Source of the DNA: Cellulosimicrobium funkei
Lineage (GTDB): Bacteria; Actinomycetota; Actinomycetes; Actinomycetales; Cellulomonadaceae
Length of the DNA stretch: 64,000 nucleotides
Reading direction: 5' to 3'
Assembly (NCBI RefSeq): GCF_004519295.1
Contig: NZ_SOZH01000003.1
Location: 186,001 to 250,000, forward strand
Within the stretch, counting starts at the first letter, position 1; each line of letters starts with the position of its first letter. Under the pieces are notes generated by a model. It ran no database searches, had not been told where the DNA came from, and was given only the letters and a program-made list of their open reading frames with translations. The translations under genes were made by a program, and so were the position numbers. Below, one piece after another: positions 27,038 through 36,308 of the stretch.

Positions 27038-28923
27038 CCCGGACCACGACCGAACGACCCGGACGGTCGCCCCGCCGGGGCGCGGGTCCCGCTGTCGACG
27101 GCGGCGCGGACGTCCGCACCGGCGACGCGCGCATCGCCTCGGCGAGCGCCCTGGGCGTCCTCGCGACGCTGCGTCGCGGCGTGCAGGTGTCGCCGCAGAT
27201 CCTCGCCGGCATCTGGGTGACCCTCGGCCTCGCCGTCGCCGCGGCGCTGGGCCGGGTCGTCGTGCCCGTGACCGTGCAGCAGACCATCGACACGGGCGTG
27301 CTCGCCGACGGCGGTCCGGACACGACGCGCGTCGCGGTGCTCGTGGGCGTCGCCGCCGGGATCCTCGTCCTCGCCGGGCTGTGCTCGGCCCTCGTCAACG
27401 TGCGCCTGTTCCGGTCGACCGAGGCGGGCCTCGCCGCGCTGCGCGTGCGCGCGTTCCGGCACGTGCACGACCTGTCGGTGCTCACCCAGAACTCCGAGCG
27501 GCGCGGGTCGCTCGTCTCCCGCGTCACGAGCGACGTCGACACGATCTCGCTGTTCGTGCAGTGGGGCGGGATCATGCTGCTCGTCTCGGTGCTGCAGATC
27601 GGCGTCGCGACGGTGCTCATGGCGGTCTACTCGTGGCAGCTCACGCTCGTGGTGTGGGCGTGCTTCGTGCCGCTGTTCCTCGTCCTGCGCCCCGCGCAGG
27701 CGCGGGTCAACGACGCGTACACCCAGGTCCGCGCGCGGGTCGGCGCGATGCTCGGCGCGATCTCGGAGTCCGTCGTCGGCGCGGAGACCATCCGCGCGTA
27801 CGGCGCCGGGGCCCGGACGGCCCGCCGCATCGACGCCGCGGTCGACGCGACGCGGCGCGCGATGGTCCGGGCGCAGAAGCTCGTCGCCGTCGTGTTCTCG
27901 AGCGGCGTGCTCGTGGCGAACCTCGTGCTCGCGGTCGTCGTGGTCGTCGGGTCGCTGCTCGGCGTGGCGGGCGACATCTCGGTGGGGCAGCTCCTCGCCT
28001 TCCTGTTCCTCGTCCAGCTCTTCACCGGCCCCGTCCAGATGGCGACGGAGATCCTCAACGAGCTGCAGAACGCCGTGGCGGGCTGGCGCCGCGTCCTCGC
28101 GGTCCTGGAGACGCCGGTCGAGGTCGTCGACAAGGGCCCCGACGGCGTGCGCAGCCCGCGCGGCCCGGCCCACGTACGCCTCGAGGGCGTCCGGTTCGCC
28201 TACCCCGACGGGCCCGAGGTGCTGCACGGCGTCGACCTCGACCTGCCGGCGCGTGCCTCGGTCGCCGTCGTCGGCGCGACCGGCTCGGGCAAGACGACGA
28301 TCGCGAAGCTCGTCACGCGGCTCATGCACCCGACGGGCGGGCGCGTGCTCCTGGACGGCACGGACCTGCGCGACCTGTCCGTGGCATCCCTGCGCGAGCG
28401 GGTCGTGCTCGTGCCCCAGGAGGGCTTCCTGTTCGACGGGACGCTCGCCGACAACGTCGCCTACGGGCTCCGGGGCGCCGCCGAGGAGGAGCCGGCCGCC
28501 GCGCGTCGCGCCCGGATCGAGGCGGCCGTCGAGCGGCTCGGCCTCACCGACTGGGTCGCGGACCTGCCGGACGGGCTCGACTCCTCGGTCGGCCAGCGGG
28601 GCGAGTCCCTCTCCGCGGGCGAGCGGCAGCTCGTCGCGCTCGTCCGGGCCTACCTGGCCGAGGCGGACCTGCTCGTCCTCGACGAGGCGACGTCCGCCGT
28701 CGACCCGGCGACCGAGGTCCGGATCGCGCGGGCGCTCGCGTCGCTCACCGCGGGCCGGTCGACGCTGACGATCGCGCACCGCCTCTCCACGGCCGAGGCG
28801 GCCGACCTCGTCGTCGTCGTCGACGCCGGGCACGTCGTGGAGGTGGGCCACCACGACGACCTCGCCCGCGCGGGCGGGGTCTACGCCCGCATGCACGACG
28901 CCTGGGTCTCCCAGACCCGCTGA
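27034..28923 (+). CDS. ABC exporter half-transporter, catalytic Walker B subunit (subunit 2)
   Basis: A 629-residue fused permease-ATPase, translationally coupled to the gene before it. It has six membrane helices (about residues 60-340) and then the ATPase domain with Walker A GATGSGKTT, Walker B LLVLDEATSA with the catalytic Glu, and H-loop IAHRLST. Its own signature is altered to LSAGERQ. Together with subunit 1 this gives one full ATP site (this Walker A/B and His with LSGGQ of subunit 1) and one degenerate site. It likely exports a drug, lipid or peptide; nothing nearby identifies it. Confidence 0.93.
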   Translation: MTRTTTERPGRSPRRGAGPAVDGGADVRTGDARIASASALGVLATLRRGVQVSPQILAGIWVTLGLAVAAALGRVVVPVTVQQTIDTGVLADGGPDTTRVAVLVGVAAGILVLAGLCSALVNVRLFRSTEAGLAALRVRAFRHVHDLSVLTQNSERRGSLVSRVTSDVDTISLFVQWGGIMLLVSVLQIGVATVLMAVYSWQLTLVVWACFVPLFLVLRPAQARVNDAYTQVRARVGAMLGAISESVVGAETIRAYGAGARTARRIDAAVDATRRAMVRAQKLVAVVFSSGVLVANLVLAVVVVVGSLLGVAGDISVGQLLAFLFLVQLFTGPVQMATEILNELQNAVAGWRRVLAVLETPVEVVDKGPDGVRSPRGPAHVRLEGVRFAYPDGPEVLHGVDLDLPARASVAVVGATGSGKTTIAKLVTRLMHPTGGRVLLDGTDLRDLSVASLRERVVLVPQEGFLFDGTLADNVAYGLRGAAEEEPAAARRARIEAAVERLGLTDWVADLPDGLDSSVGQRGESLSAGERQLVALVRAYLAEADLLVLDEATSAVDPATEVRIARALASLTAGRSTLTIAHRLSTAEAADLVVVVDAGHVVEVGHHDDLARAGGVYARMHDAWVSQTR

Positions 28924-28995
28924 CCCGCGCGGCCGGGCGACCGACGTCACGCCGGGTCGGGCGAGACGGGGGACCGGCGGCGGCCCGGCGTCTGG

Positions 28996-29001
28996 CAGGA
29001 T
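28996..29001 (+). promoter_or_regulatory. -10-like box CAGGAT for hisI
   Basis: CAGGAT ends 6 nt before the GTG start of hisI, matching the spacing seen for other leaderless genes in this window. Confidence 0.4.
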
Positions 29002-29007
29002 TCTCGG

Positions 29008-29475
29008 GTGCCCGACTCCACGACCGGCCCGCAGACCACGACCCCGTCCGCGCTCGACCCCGAGGTCGCCGCGCGGCTCAAGCGCGACGACGCCGGCCTG
29101 GTCGCCGCGATCGTCCAGCAGCACGACACGGGCGAGGTGCTCATGCTCGGCTGGATGGACGACGAGGCGCTCCACCGCACCCTGACCACCGGGCGGGTGA
29201 CGTTCTGGAGCCGGTCGCGCCAGGAGTACTGGCGCAAGGGCGACACGTCGGGCCACGTCCAGGTGGTGCGCTCGGTCGCGCTCGACTGCGACGGCGACGC
29301 GCTCCTCGTGCGCGTGCACCAGGTCGGCGCCGCGTGCCACACGGGCACCCGCACGTGCTTCGAGGCCGGCGGAGACCTGGGCGCCGTCGTCGGCGAGCTG
29401 CCGTCCGCGCCGGGTGCCCCGGACGCCGGGGCCGCGCCCGTCGTCGGACCGGACCCCGAGGAGGAGAACCAGTGA
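29008..29475 (+). CDS. hisI: Phosphoribosyl-AMP cyclohydrolase
   Basis: A 155-residue enzyme of histidine synthesis that opens the adenine ring of PR-AMP. The motifs are [39 protein letters not shown] and the metal-binding [11 protein letters not shown] with Cys-containing [12 protein letters not shown], all diagnostic. It is the stand-alone monofunctional form without HisE. The last 25 residues are a Pro/Ala/Glu extension. The stop overlaps the GTG of trpE (4 bp), coupling histidine and tryptophan genes. Confidence 0.95.
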   Translation: MPDSTTGPQTTTPSALDPEVAARLKRDDAGLVAAIVQQHDTGEVLMLGWMDDEALHRTLTTGRVTFWSRSRQEYWRKGDTSGHVQVVRSVALDCDGDALLVRVHQVGAACHTGTRTCFEAGGDLGAVVGELPSAPGAPDAGAAPVVGPDPEEENQ

Positions 29476-31049
29476 GCACGACCGTCGACCCGGCCGGAAC
29501 CACCACCGTCCCCGCGGGCGGGCCCGCGTGGGGCACGACGTGGCCCGTGCTCGACGGCTTCCGCGCGCTCGCCCGCTCCCGCCGGGTCGTCCCGGTCGTG
29601 CGGCGCCTCCTGGCCGACGACGTCACGCCCGTCGGGCTCTACCGCACCCTCGCGCAGGGGCGGCCGGGCACCTTCGTGCTGGAGTCCGCGGAGTCGGACG
29701 GGCGCTGGGCCCGCTACTCGTTCGTCGGCGTCGCGTCCCGCGCGACCCTCACGGCGCGCGACGGCCGGGCGGTGTGGTCGGGCGACGTGCCCGCGGGCGT
29801 CCCGCGCGAGGGCGACGTGGTCGAGGTGCTGGAGGCGACGCTCGACGTGCTGCGCACGCCCGCGGTCGACGGCCTCCCGCCGCTCACGGGCGGGCTCGCC
29901 GGGGCGATCGGGTGGGACGTCATCCGGCACTGGGAGCCGACGCTGCCCGCGCACGCGCCCGACGAGCTGGGCGTCCCGGAGCTCACGCTGTGCCTCGCGA
30001 CGGACCTCGCGGTCGTCGACCACGCGGAGGGCAGCGTGTGGCTCGTGGCGAACGCGATCAACTTCGACGACACGGACGAGCGGGTCGACGAGGCGTACGC
30101 CGACGCGGTGCGGCGCCTGGACGCGATGCAGGCGCGCCTCGTCGCGGGCGGTGCGCACGTCGCGTCGGTCGTGGCCGCCGACGCCGTCGAGCCGGAGCTC
30201 GAGTTCCGCTCGACGCGCGACGAGTTCGAGGCGTCCGTCGTGGCGGGCAAGGACGCGATCCGCGAGGGCGAGGTCTTCCAGGTCGTCCTCTCGCAGCGCC
30301 TGGACCTCGACTGCCCGGCGGACCCGCTGGACGTCTACCGGGCGTTGCGCACGATCAACCCGAGCCCGTACATGTACTACTTCCAGCTCACGGACGCGGA
30401 CGGGCGCGACTTCGCGGTCGTCGGGTCGAGCCCGGAGACGCTGGTCAAGGTCGAGGACGGGCGGGTCACGACGTTCCCCATCGCGGGCTCGCGGCCGCGC
30501 GGCGCGACGCCCGAGGAGGACGTCGCGCTCGGGGAGGAGCTGCGCGAGGACCCCAAGGAGCTCGCGGAGCACATCATGCTCGTCGACCTCTCGCGCAACG
30601 ACCTCGTCAAGGTCTGCGAGCCGACGTCGGTCGAGGTCGTGGAGTTCATGGCGACCAAGCGGTTCAGCCACATCATGCACCTGTGCTCGACGGTCGTCGG
30701 CACGCTGCGCGACGGCGCGACCGCGCTCGACGCCTTCCGGGCCACGTTCCCCGCGGGGACGCTCTCGGGCGCGCCCAAGCCGCGCGCGATCGCCCTCATC
30801 GACGAGCTCGAGCCCGCCTCGCGCGGGATCTACGGTGGGACGGCCGGGTACTTCGACTTCGACGGGAACATGGACATGGCGATCGCCATCCGCACGGCGC
30901 TGATCCGCGACGGGCGCGCGAGCGTCCAGGCCGGGGGCGGGATCGTCGCCGACTCCGTGCCGGCGCTCGAGTACGCGGAGTCGCGCAACAAGGCGGCCGC
31001 GGCGGTCCGCGCCGTGCAGGTCGCGGCGCGGCTGCGGGGGCTCGCGTGA
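29472..31049 (+). CDS. trpE: Anthranilate synthase component I
   Basis: A 525-residue chorismate-using enzyme that makes anthranilate with TrpG-supplied ammonia. Visible features are [17 protein letters not shown] (the tryptophan feedback-site region, LES), [40 protein letters not shown] and [14 protein letters not shown], and the Mg2+ site near [13 protein letters not shown]. The C-terminal [16 protein letters not shown] and [15 protein letters not shown] are standard. It is coupled to hisI upstream and to the small membrane protein gene downstream. No TrpG domain is fused, and trpG is not in the window. Confidence 0.96.
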   Translation: MSTTVDPAGTTTVPAGGPAWGTTWPVLDGFRALARSRRVVPVVRRLLADDVTPVGLYRTLAQGRPGTFVLESAESDGRWARYSFVGVASRATLTARDGRAVWSGDVPAGVPREGDVVEVLEATLDVLRTPAVDGLPPLTGGLAGAIGWDVIRHWEPTLPAHAPDELGVPELTLCLATDLAVVDHAEGSVWLVANAINFDDTDERVDEAYADAVRRLDAMQARLVAGGAHVASVVAADAVEPELEFRSTRDEFEASVVAGKDAIREGEVFQVVLSQRLDLDCPADPLDVYRALRTINPSPYMYYFQLTDADGRDFAVVGSSPETLVKVEDGRVTTFPIAGSRPRGATPEEDVALGEELREDPKELAEHIMLVDLSRNDLVKVCEPTSVEVVEFMATKRFSHIMHLCSTVVGTLRDGATALDAFRATFPAGTLSGAPKPRAIALIDELEPASRGIYGGTAGYFDFDGNMDMAIAIRTALIRDGRASVQAGGGIVADSVPALEYAESRNKAAAAVRAVQVAARLRGLA

Positions 31050-31687
31050 GCCGCCCCGGCGGCCCGGCCCGCCGCACGGCCATCTGGGTCCTGCTGCTCC
31101 TCGGGGGCGCGACCCTCGCGGCGGCCGTGCCCACGTGGCTGCGCACGACGGGGGCCACCGCGCTCGACCCGCAGGTCGACGTCGCGGTGGCCGGCACGTC
31201 GGCCGCACCCGGCGTCAGCGCGGCCGCGCTCGTGCTCGTCGCGGCCGCGCTCGCGCTCGGCCTCGTGGGACGGGTCGGCCGGTGGATCGTCCTGGCGGTC
31301 GCGGCGGCCAGCGGCGTCGTCGCGACGGTGTCGGCGCTGAGCGTCGCGATCGACCCGGAACCGACCGCCCGGTCGGCGGTGGCCGAGGCGACGGGCGTGA
31401 CGGAGCCGACCGCACCGGTCGAGCTCACCGCGGCGCCCTGGGTGGCGGCCGTGCTCGGCGTGCTCACCGTGCTCGTGGTGGTGTGGGTGGCGCTCGGCGC
31501 GCGGTCGTGGGCGAGCGCCTCGACGCGGCACGAGCGGGCCGGGGCGACGCCCGCGACGGCAGCCGGCACGCCCGCGGACGGCACGCCCGAGGCCAAGGGC
31601 GCGGCCGGCCCCGCCGACGCCGAGGACGTCTCCGACCACGACGCGTGGGACGCGCTCTCCCGCGGCGAGGACCCCACGGACCGCTGA
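31046..31687 (+). CDS. Trp biosynthesis-associated membrane protein
   Basis: A 213-residue integral membrane protein overlapping trpE by 4 bp. The N-terminal helix (IWVLLLLGGATLAAAVPTWL), two middle helices and one at about 135-160 match the actinobacterial family named for its place in trp operons. The C-terminal 55 residues are a soluble Ala/Asp/Glu tail ending DAWDALSRGEDPTDR. Its function is unknown; a role near anthranilate synthase is only suggested by position. Confidence 0.85.
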   Translation: MSRPGGPARRTAIWVLLLLGGATLAAAVPTWLRTTGATALDPQVDVAVAGTSAAPGVSAAALVLVAAALALGLVGRVGRWIVLAVAAASGVVATVSALSVAIDPEPTARSAVAEATGVTEPTAPVELTAAPWVAAVLGVLTVLVVVWVALGARSWASASTRHERAGATPATAAGTPADGTPEAKGAAGPADAEDVSDHDAWDALSRGEDPTDR

Positions 31688-31756
31688 GCAGCGCGGACGT
31701 GTCCCACGCGACGTCCGCCGACGTCCCGCGACGGGACGGGCCCCGGCCCGGTCCGA

Positions 31757-31762
31757 TAGGCT
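31757..31762 (+). promoter_or_regulatory. -10 box TAGGCT before the HGxxPAAW-type gene
   Basis: TAGGCT in the 107-bp gap after the Trp-associated membrane protein gene would start RNA near 31769. A GAAAGG ribosome site lies 10-15 nt before ATG 31795. Confidence 0.4.
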
Positions 31763-31794
31763 CTGACCACATCTTGACGAAAGGCACGACCCTC

Positions 31795-32049
31795 ATGGCC
31801 GAGAACCAGCAGACCACCGAGATCGCCTACCTGCCGCCCGCGGCACCGCCCACGAACCACGGCCACACCGTCGCCGCGTGGTTCACCATGATCGGCATCA
31901 TGGTCGGCGCCCTCGTGGCCGCGATCGGTGTCGTGGTCGCCGCCGTCTGGCTGTTCTGGGTCGGCATGGGCGTCGTGGCCGTGGCGCTCGTAGGCGGCCT
32001 CGTGCTCCGCAACATGGGCTACGGGCAGAAGAAGCAGGACGCGCGGTGA
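31795..32049 (+). CDS. HGxxPAAW-type small membrane protein
   Basis: An 84-residue protein with the segment NHGHTVAAWFTM, a variant of the HGxxPAAW motif (Val replaces Pro), followed by two hydrophobic helices and a short basic end (MGYGQKKQDAR). Such proteins are small actinobacterial membrane proteins often found before trpC; function unknown. The stop overlaps the next gene by 4 bp. Confidence 0.75.
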   Translation: MAENQQTTEIAYLPPAAPPTNHGHTVAAWFTMIGIMVGALVAAIGVVVAAVWLFWVGMGVVAVALVGGLVLRNMGYGQKKQDAR

Positions 32050-32570
32050 CGCAGCCGCCGGCACCGGGCCCGCACGACGGCACGCCCCCGCAGGACGGGT
32101 CGCGGGCGCCGTACGGCGCGTCGGTGCCCGGCGGCCCGCAGCACCCCGGCCCGCAGGGTCCTGACCAGGGCTACCCCGGGCAACAGCAGCCCGGTCAGCC
32201 GTACCCGGGCCAGCAGTACCCCGGGCAGCCGTATCCCGGCCAGCAGTACCCGGGCCAGCCGTACCCGGCAGGCGCCTACGCGCCGCCGCCGTACTACCCG
32301 AAGAACAACCTCGCGATCTGGTCCCTCGTCCTGGGCATCGCCGCGTTCGTGCTCAGCTGCGGCTTCTTCACGGGCATCCCCGCGGTGATCGTGGGCAACG
32401 CGGCGAAGCGTGCCGTCGCGGAGGGCCAGGCGGACAACGACGGCATGGCGACGGCGGGGATCATCCTCGGCTGGGTCGCGATCGGCCTGTCCGCGATCGG
32501 TCTGCTGCTCCTGCTGGTGTTCTTTCCCGCCGTCCTCGCCTGGGTCGGCACGATCCCCGACCAGTACTGA
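32046..32570 (+). CDS. DUF4190-type membrane protein with Pro/Gln/Tyr/Gly repeat tail
   Basis: A 174-residue protein. The first 85 residues are a disordered Pro/Gly/Gln/Tyr region with a tandem PGQPYPGQQY repeat. The second half has two membrane helices, LAIWSLVLGIAAFVLSCG and GMATAGIILGWVAIGLSAIG, separated by a short loop (NAAKRAVAEGQADN), which is the DUF4190 pattern. Function unknown. It is coupled to the preceding gene by a GTGA overlap. Confidence 0.75.
   Translation: MTQPPAPGPHDGTPPQDGSRAPYGASVPGGPQHPGPQGPDQGYPGQQQPGQPYPGQQYPGQPYPGQQYPGQPYPAGAYAPPPYYPKNNLAIWSLVLGIAAFVLSCGFFTGIPAVIVGNAAKRAVAEGQADNDGMATAGIILGWVAIGLSAIGLLLLLVFFPAVLAWVGTIPDQY
32160..32270 (+). repeat. Imperfect tandem repeat coding for PGQ(Q/P)YPGQ units
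   Basis: Units of about 15-30 nt (cagtacccgggccagccgta and near copies) recur three to four times in the DUF4190 gene and code for the PYPGQQYPGQ pattern. It is likely a slippage-prone stretch. Confidence 0.65.
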
Positions 32571-32582
32571 CGGGGCGGTCAC

Positions 32583-33014
32583 GTGACGTCCGAGGCGGTG
32601 CGCCGACGGCTGGTGCCGCGCGAGGCCGTGGCGCCGCTCGCCGTCGGTACGCTCGTCGCCGCCGCGACGGCGTACGTGGGCGCCGTCGACCCGAACCGCC
32701 CGGGCCACTACGTCACGTGCCCGCTGCTCGCCCTGACGGGCCTCGCGTGCCCCGGGTGCGGCGGCCTACGGGCCACGCACGACCTCGTGCACCTCGACCT
32801 CGCCGCGGCCTGGTCCATGAACCCGCTGTGGGTCGTCGTCGCGCCTCTGCTCGTCGTGCTGTGGGGCGTGTGGCTCGTCCGTGCCTGGCGCGGCCGCCCC
32901 GCGCCGCGCGTGCCCGCGGGGGTGGCGTGGACGTCGCTCGCCGTGCTCGTGCTCTTCGGGGTGCTGCGCAACGTGCCCGCCCTGGTCCCGTGGCTGGGCC
33001 CGGTGGCCGCCTGA
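32583..33014 (+). CDS. DUF2752 family membrane protein
   Basis: A 143-residue membrane protein with the family motif CPLLALTGLACPGCGGLRATHDLVH (two Cys close together, CPGCG) between the first helix and two later ones. DUF2752 proteins are widespread, of unknown function. GTG 32583 is 12 bp past the previous gene, so it is probably cotranscribed. Confidence 0.85.
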   Translation: MTSEAVRRRLVPREAVAPLAVGTLVAAATAYVGAVDPNRPGHYVTCPLLALTGLACPGCGGLRATHDLVHLDLAAAWSMNPLWVVVAPLLVVLWGVWLVRAWRGRPAPRVPAGVAWTSLAVLVLFGVLRNVPALVPWLGPVAA

Positions 33015-33095
33015 GCCGACGGCCGTGACCGCGACCTGCCGCGCCGCCCGTGTCTCGGGGGCTGGGCCGTGGTCATCGTCACTCGGGGGCGGCTC

Positions 33096-33101
33096 TACGA
33101 T
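33096..33101 (+). promoter_or_regulatory. -10 box TACGAT upstream of trpC
   Basis: TACGAT in the 186-bp gap before trpC would give a leader of about 93 nt. I looked for a Trp-codon leader peptide and found none. Confidence 0.35.
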
Positions 33102-33200
33102 GGCAGGTACCTCCCTGTCAACGGGTCGGCCCGAACCTGTGGGTGCACGCCGGCCGACCGGCCCGGCAGGGGGCGGGACGACACGGGGAGTGGTGGGACG

Positions 33201-34013
33201 ATGACGGTGCTGGACGACATCGTCGCGGGTGTGCGCGAGGACCTCGCGGCACGCCAGGCGACGACCTCGCTCGACGAGCTCAAGGAACGAGCCGCCCGCG
33301 TCCCCGGTGCGCTCGAGTGCGTGAGCCGCCTCAAGGCGGAGGACGCCGTGGCCGTCATCGCCGAGGTGAAGCGGTCGAGCCCCAGCAAGGGCGCGCTCGC
33401 GTCCATCTCCGACCCGGCCGAGCTCGCGGGGGAGTACGAGAAGGGCGGCGCGGCCGCGATCTCGGTGCTCACCGAGCAGCGGCGGTTCAACGGGAGCCTC
33501 GCCGACCTCGACGCCGTCCGGGCGCGGGTCGACGTCCCGGTGCTCCGCAAGGACTTCGTCGTGACGCCGTACCAGGTGTGGGAGGCGCGCGCGCACGGCG
33601 CGGACATCGTGCTCCTCATCGTCGCCGCGCTCGAGCAGACGGTGCTCACGTCGCTCGTCGAGCGCGTGCACTCGCTCGGCATGACCGCGCTCGTCGAGGT
33701 CCACACGCTCGACGAGGTGACGCGCGCGCTCGACGCCGGGGCGCGGGTCGTCGGCGTCAACTCGCGCGACCTCAAGACGCTCGACGTCGACCGCACGACC
33801 TTCGCGCGCCTCGCGCCCGCGATCCCCGACGAGGTCGTCCGCGTGGCCGAGTCCGGCGTGCGCGGGCCGCACGACGTCATGGACTACGCCCGCTCCGGCG
33901 CGCACGCCGTGCTGGTCGGCGAGGCGCTCGTGACCGACGACGCGCCGCGCTCGTCCGTCGCCGACCTCGTCGCGGCCGGGTCGCACCCGTCGCTGTGGTC
34001 CGTGCGGCCCTGA
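33201..34013 (+). CDS. trpC: Indole-3-glycerol phosphate synthase
   Basis: A 270-residue TIM-barrel enzyme making indole-3-glycerol phosphate from CdRP. The motifs are [63 protein letters not shown] and [12 protein letters not shown], with catalytic Lys and Glu residues in place. Unlike enteric TrpC there is no fused PRA isomerase. ATG 33201 is used; in-frame upstream codons carry no family homology. trpD is not nearby. Confidence 0.96.
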   Translation: MTVLDDIVAGVREDLAARQATTSLDELKERAARVPGALECVSRLKAEDAVAVIAEVKRSSPSKGALASISDPAELAGEYEKGGAAAISVLTEQRRFNGSLADLDAVRARVDVPVLRKDFVVTPYQVWEARAHGADIVLLIVAALEQTVLTSLVERVHSLGMTALVEVHTLDEVTRALDAGARVVGVNSRDLKTLDVDRTTFARLAPAIPDEVVRVAESGVRGPHDVMDYARSGAHAVLVGEALVTDDAPRSSVADLVAAGSHPSLWSVRP

Positions 34014-34092
34014 GGCACGACGGCACCGTCCGTCACGTCGCAGGCGCCGCGCCCCGGCCCAGCACACCCCACCACGCAGGAGGACCGGCCCC

Positions 34093-35409
34093 GTGCCCGA
34101 CTCGACACCATCGACCACCCCTCCGAGCGGCGCGCACTCCGTCCGCGCCGACCTGACGCGCTCCCTCGCGACCCAGGAGGGCCCCTACTTCGGCGAGTTC
34201 GGCGGGCGCTACGTGCCCGAGGCGCTCGTCGCCGCGCTCGACGAGCTCGAGACCGAGTACCGCAAGGCGCTCGACGACCCGGCGTTCGTGGCCGAGCTCG
34301 CGCGCCTTCAGCGCGAGTACACCGGCCGCCCGAGCCCGCTCACGGAGGTGCCCCGCTTCGCGGAGCACGCCGGCGCCTCGCGCGTGTTCCTCAAGCGCGA
34401 GGACCTCAACCACACCGGCTCGCACAAGATCAACAACGTCCTCGGCCAGGCGCTGCTCGTCAAGCGCATGGGCAAGAAGCGCGTGATCGCCGAGACGGGC
34501 GCCGGCCAGCACGGCGTCGCGACGGCGACCGCCGCGGCCCTGCTCGACCTCGAGTGCGTCGTCTACATGGGCGAGGAGGACACGCGGCGCCAGGCGTTGA
34601 ACGTCGCGCGCATGCGCCTCCTCGGCGCCGAGGTCGTCCCCGTGACGATCGGCCAGCGCACCCTCAAGGACGCGATCAACGAGGCGCTGCGCGACTGGGT
34701 CGCCAACGTCGACACGACGCACTACCTGCTCGGCACCGTGACCGGGCCCCACCCGTTCCCCGAGATGGTGCGCGAGTTCCACCGCGTCATCGGCGAGGAG
34801 GCGCGCACGCAGATCCTCGACCGCATCGGGCGCCTGCCCGACGCGCTCGCCGCGTGCGTGGGCGGCGGCTCGAACGCGCTCGGGCTCTTCAACGCCTTCC
34901 TCGACGACGAGGGCGTCGAGCTCTTCGGCTTCGAGGCGGGGGGCGAGGGCATCGAGACGGGCCGCCACGCGGCCCGCTTCAGCGGCGGCGCGCCGGGCGT
35001 CCTGCACGGCGCGCGCTCGTACCTCCTCCAGGACGAGGACGGCCAGACCCTGCCGAGCCACTCGGTGTCCGCAGGTCTCGACTACCCGAGCGTCGGGCCG
35101 GCCCACTCGTGGCTCCACGACCTCGGCCGGGCGACGTACCTGCCCGTGACCGACGCCGAGGCGATGGACGCGTTCCGGCTGCTGTGCCGCACCGAGGGGA
35201 TCATCCCGGCGATCGAGTCGGCCCACGCCCTCGCGGGCGCGCTGCGGGTCGGGCGCGAGGCCGCGGCCGCGGGCCGCACCGACCACGTGATCCTCGTGAA
35301 CCTCTCGGGGCGCGGGGACAAGGACGTGGCGACCGCCGCCCGGTGGTTCGACCTCGTGGACGACGACGCGATCGCCGAGACGGCGACGGGCACGGAGGGA
35401 CAGCTGTGA
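34093..35409 (+). CDS. trpB: Tryptophan synthase beta chain
   Basis: A 438-residue PLP enzyme condensing indole with serine. The PLP lysine is in [14 protein letters not shown], the phosphate-binding loop is GGGSNALG, and [37 protein letters not shown] and ESAHAL are intact, identifying TrpB1. GTG 34093 follows the strong site AGGAGG at about 34078. It overlaps trpA by 4 bp. Confidence 0.97.
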   Translation: MPDSTPSTTPPSGAHSVRADLTRSLATQEGPYFGEFGGRYVPEALVAALDELETEYRKALDDPAFVAELARLQREYTGRPSPLTEVPRFAEHAGASRVFLKREDLNHTGSHKINNVLGQALLVKRMGKKRVIAETGAGQHGVATATAAALLDLECVVYMGEEDTRRQALNVARMRLLGAEVVPVTIGQRTLKDAINEALRDWVANVDTTHYLLGTVTGPHPFPEMVREFHRVIGEEARTQILDRIGRLPDALAACVGGGSNALGLFNAFLDDEGVELFGFEAGGEGIETGRHAARFSGGAPGVLHGARSYLLQDEDGQTLPSHSVSAGLDYPSVGPAHSWLHDLGRATYLPVTDAEAMDAFRLLCRTEGIIPAIESAHALAGALRVGREAAAAGRTDHVILVNLSGRGDKDVATAARWFDLVDDDAIAETATGTEGQL

Positions 35410-36308
35410 GCGCCGCCCAGACCCAGGACGCACCCGGGGCGTCGACGCCGGGGACGGCGTCGGCCACCGCCCGCCGTCTGCTCGAGCTGCGCGCGGAGGG
35501 TCGCGCGGGGCTCGTCGGCTACCTGCCGGTCGGCTTCCCGACGGTCGACCGCTCCGTCGAGGCGGCGCTCGCGCTCGTGGACTCGGGCGTGGACGTGCTC
35601 GAGCTCGGCATCCCGTACACGGACCCCGTCATGGACGGACCGGTCATCCAGGCCGCTGCCCAGGCGGCGCTCGACGGCGGTGCGCGCGTCGCGGACGTCT
35701 TCCGCGTCGTCGCGGCCGTCACGGAGCGCACGGGCGGACGCGTGCCGGTGCTCGTCATGACGTACTGGAACCCCGTGCTGCGCTACGGCGTCGACGCGTT
35801 CGCGCGCGACCTCGCGGCGGCCGGGGGAGCCGGGCTCATCACGGCCGACCTCGTCCCCGACGAGGGCCGCGCGTGGCTGGACGCCGCCGAGGCGCACGGT
35901 CTCGACCGCGTGTTCCTCGTCGCGCCGAGCTCGACGCCGGAGCGCCTCCGGCTCACCGCGCGCGCGTCGCGCGGCTTCGTCTACGCGGCCTCGACGATGG
36001 GCGTCACGGGCGTGCGCGCCGCCGTCGGGCCCCAGGCCGCGCGGCTCGTCGCCGACACGCGCGCGGCGGGCGCCGAGCTCGTGTGCGTCGGCCTCGGCGT
36101 CTCCACGGCCGAGCAGGCCGCGGAGGTCGCGCGCTACGCCGACGGCGTCATCGTCGGCTCGGCGTTCGTCCGGCCCCTGCTGGGTGACGCCCCGTGGGAC
36201 GAGCGGCTCGCCGCGCTCCGCACGGTCGCCGCCTCGCTGGCGGCCGGGGTGCGGTCCGCCCGCCGGGAGCAGCCCGGCACGACGACGCCCGGCGGGGTGG
36301 TCGCATGA
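35406..36308 (+). CDS. trpA: Tryptophan synthase alpha chain
   Basis: A 300-residue TIM barrel cleaving indole-3-glycerol phosphate. Catalytic Glu is in [20 protein letters not shown] (with the Asp), followed by [36 protein letters not shown] and [11 protein letters not shown]. The N-terminus has a 25-residue Ala/Thr-rich extension. Coupled by 4-bp overlaps to trpB and to lgt. Confidence 0.96.
   Translation: MSAAQTQDAPGASTPGTASATARRLLELRAEGRAGLVGYLPVGFPTVDRSVEAALALVDSGVDVLELGIPYTDPVMDGPVIQAAAQAALDGGARVADVFRVVAAVTERTGGRVPVLVMTYWNPVLRYGVDAFARDLAAAGGAGLITADLVPDEGRAWLDAAEAHGLDRVFLVAPSSTPERLRLTARASRGFVYAASTMGVTGVRAAVGPQAARLVADTRAAGAELVCVGLGVSTAEQAAEVARYADGVIVGSAFVRPLLGDAPWDERLAALRTVAASLAAGVRSARREQPGTTTPGGVVA

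Noticed and set aside
33015-33200. Trp attenuator or T-box before trpC
   Set aside because: No run of Trp codons and no T-box features were found.
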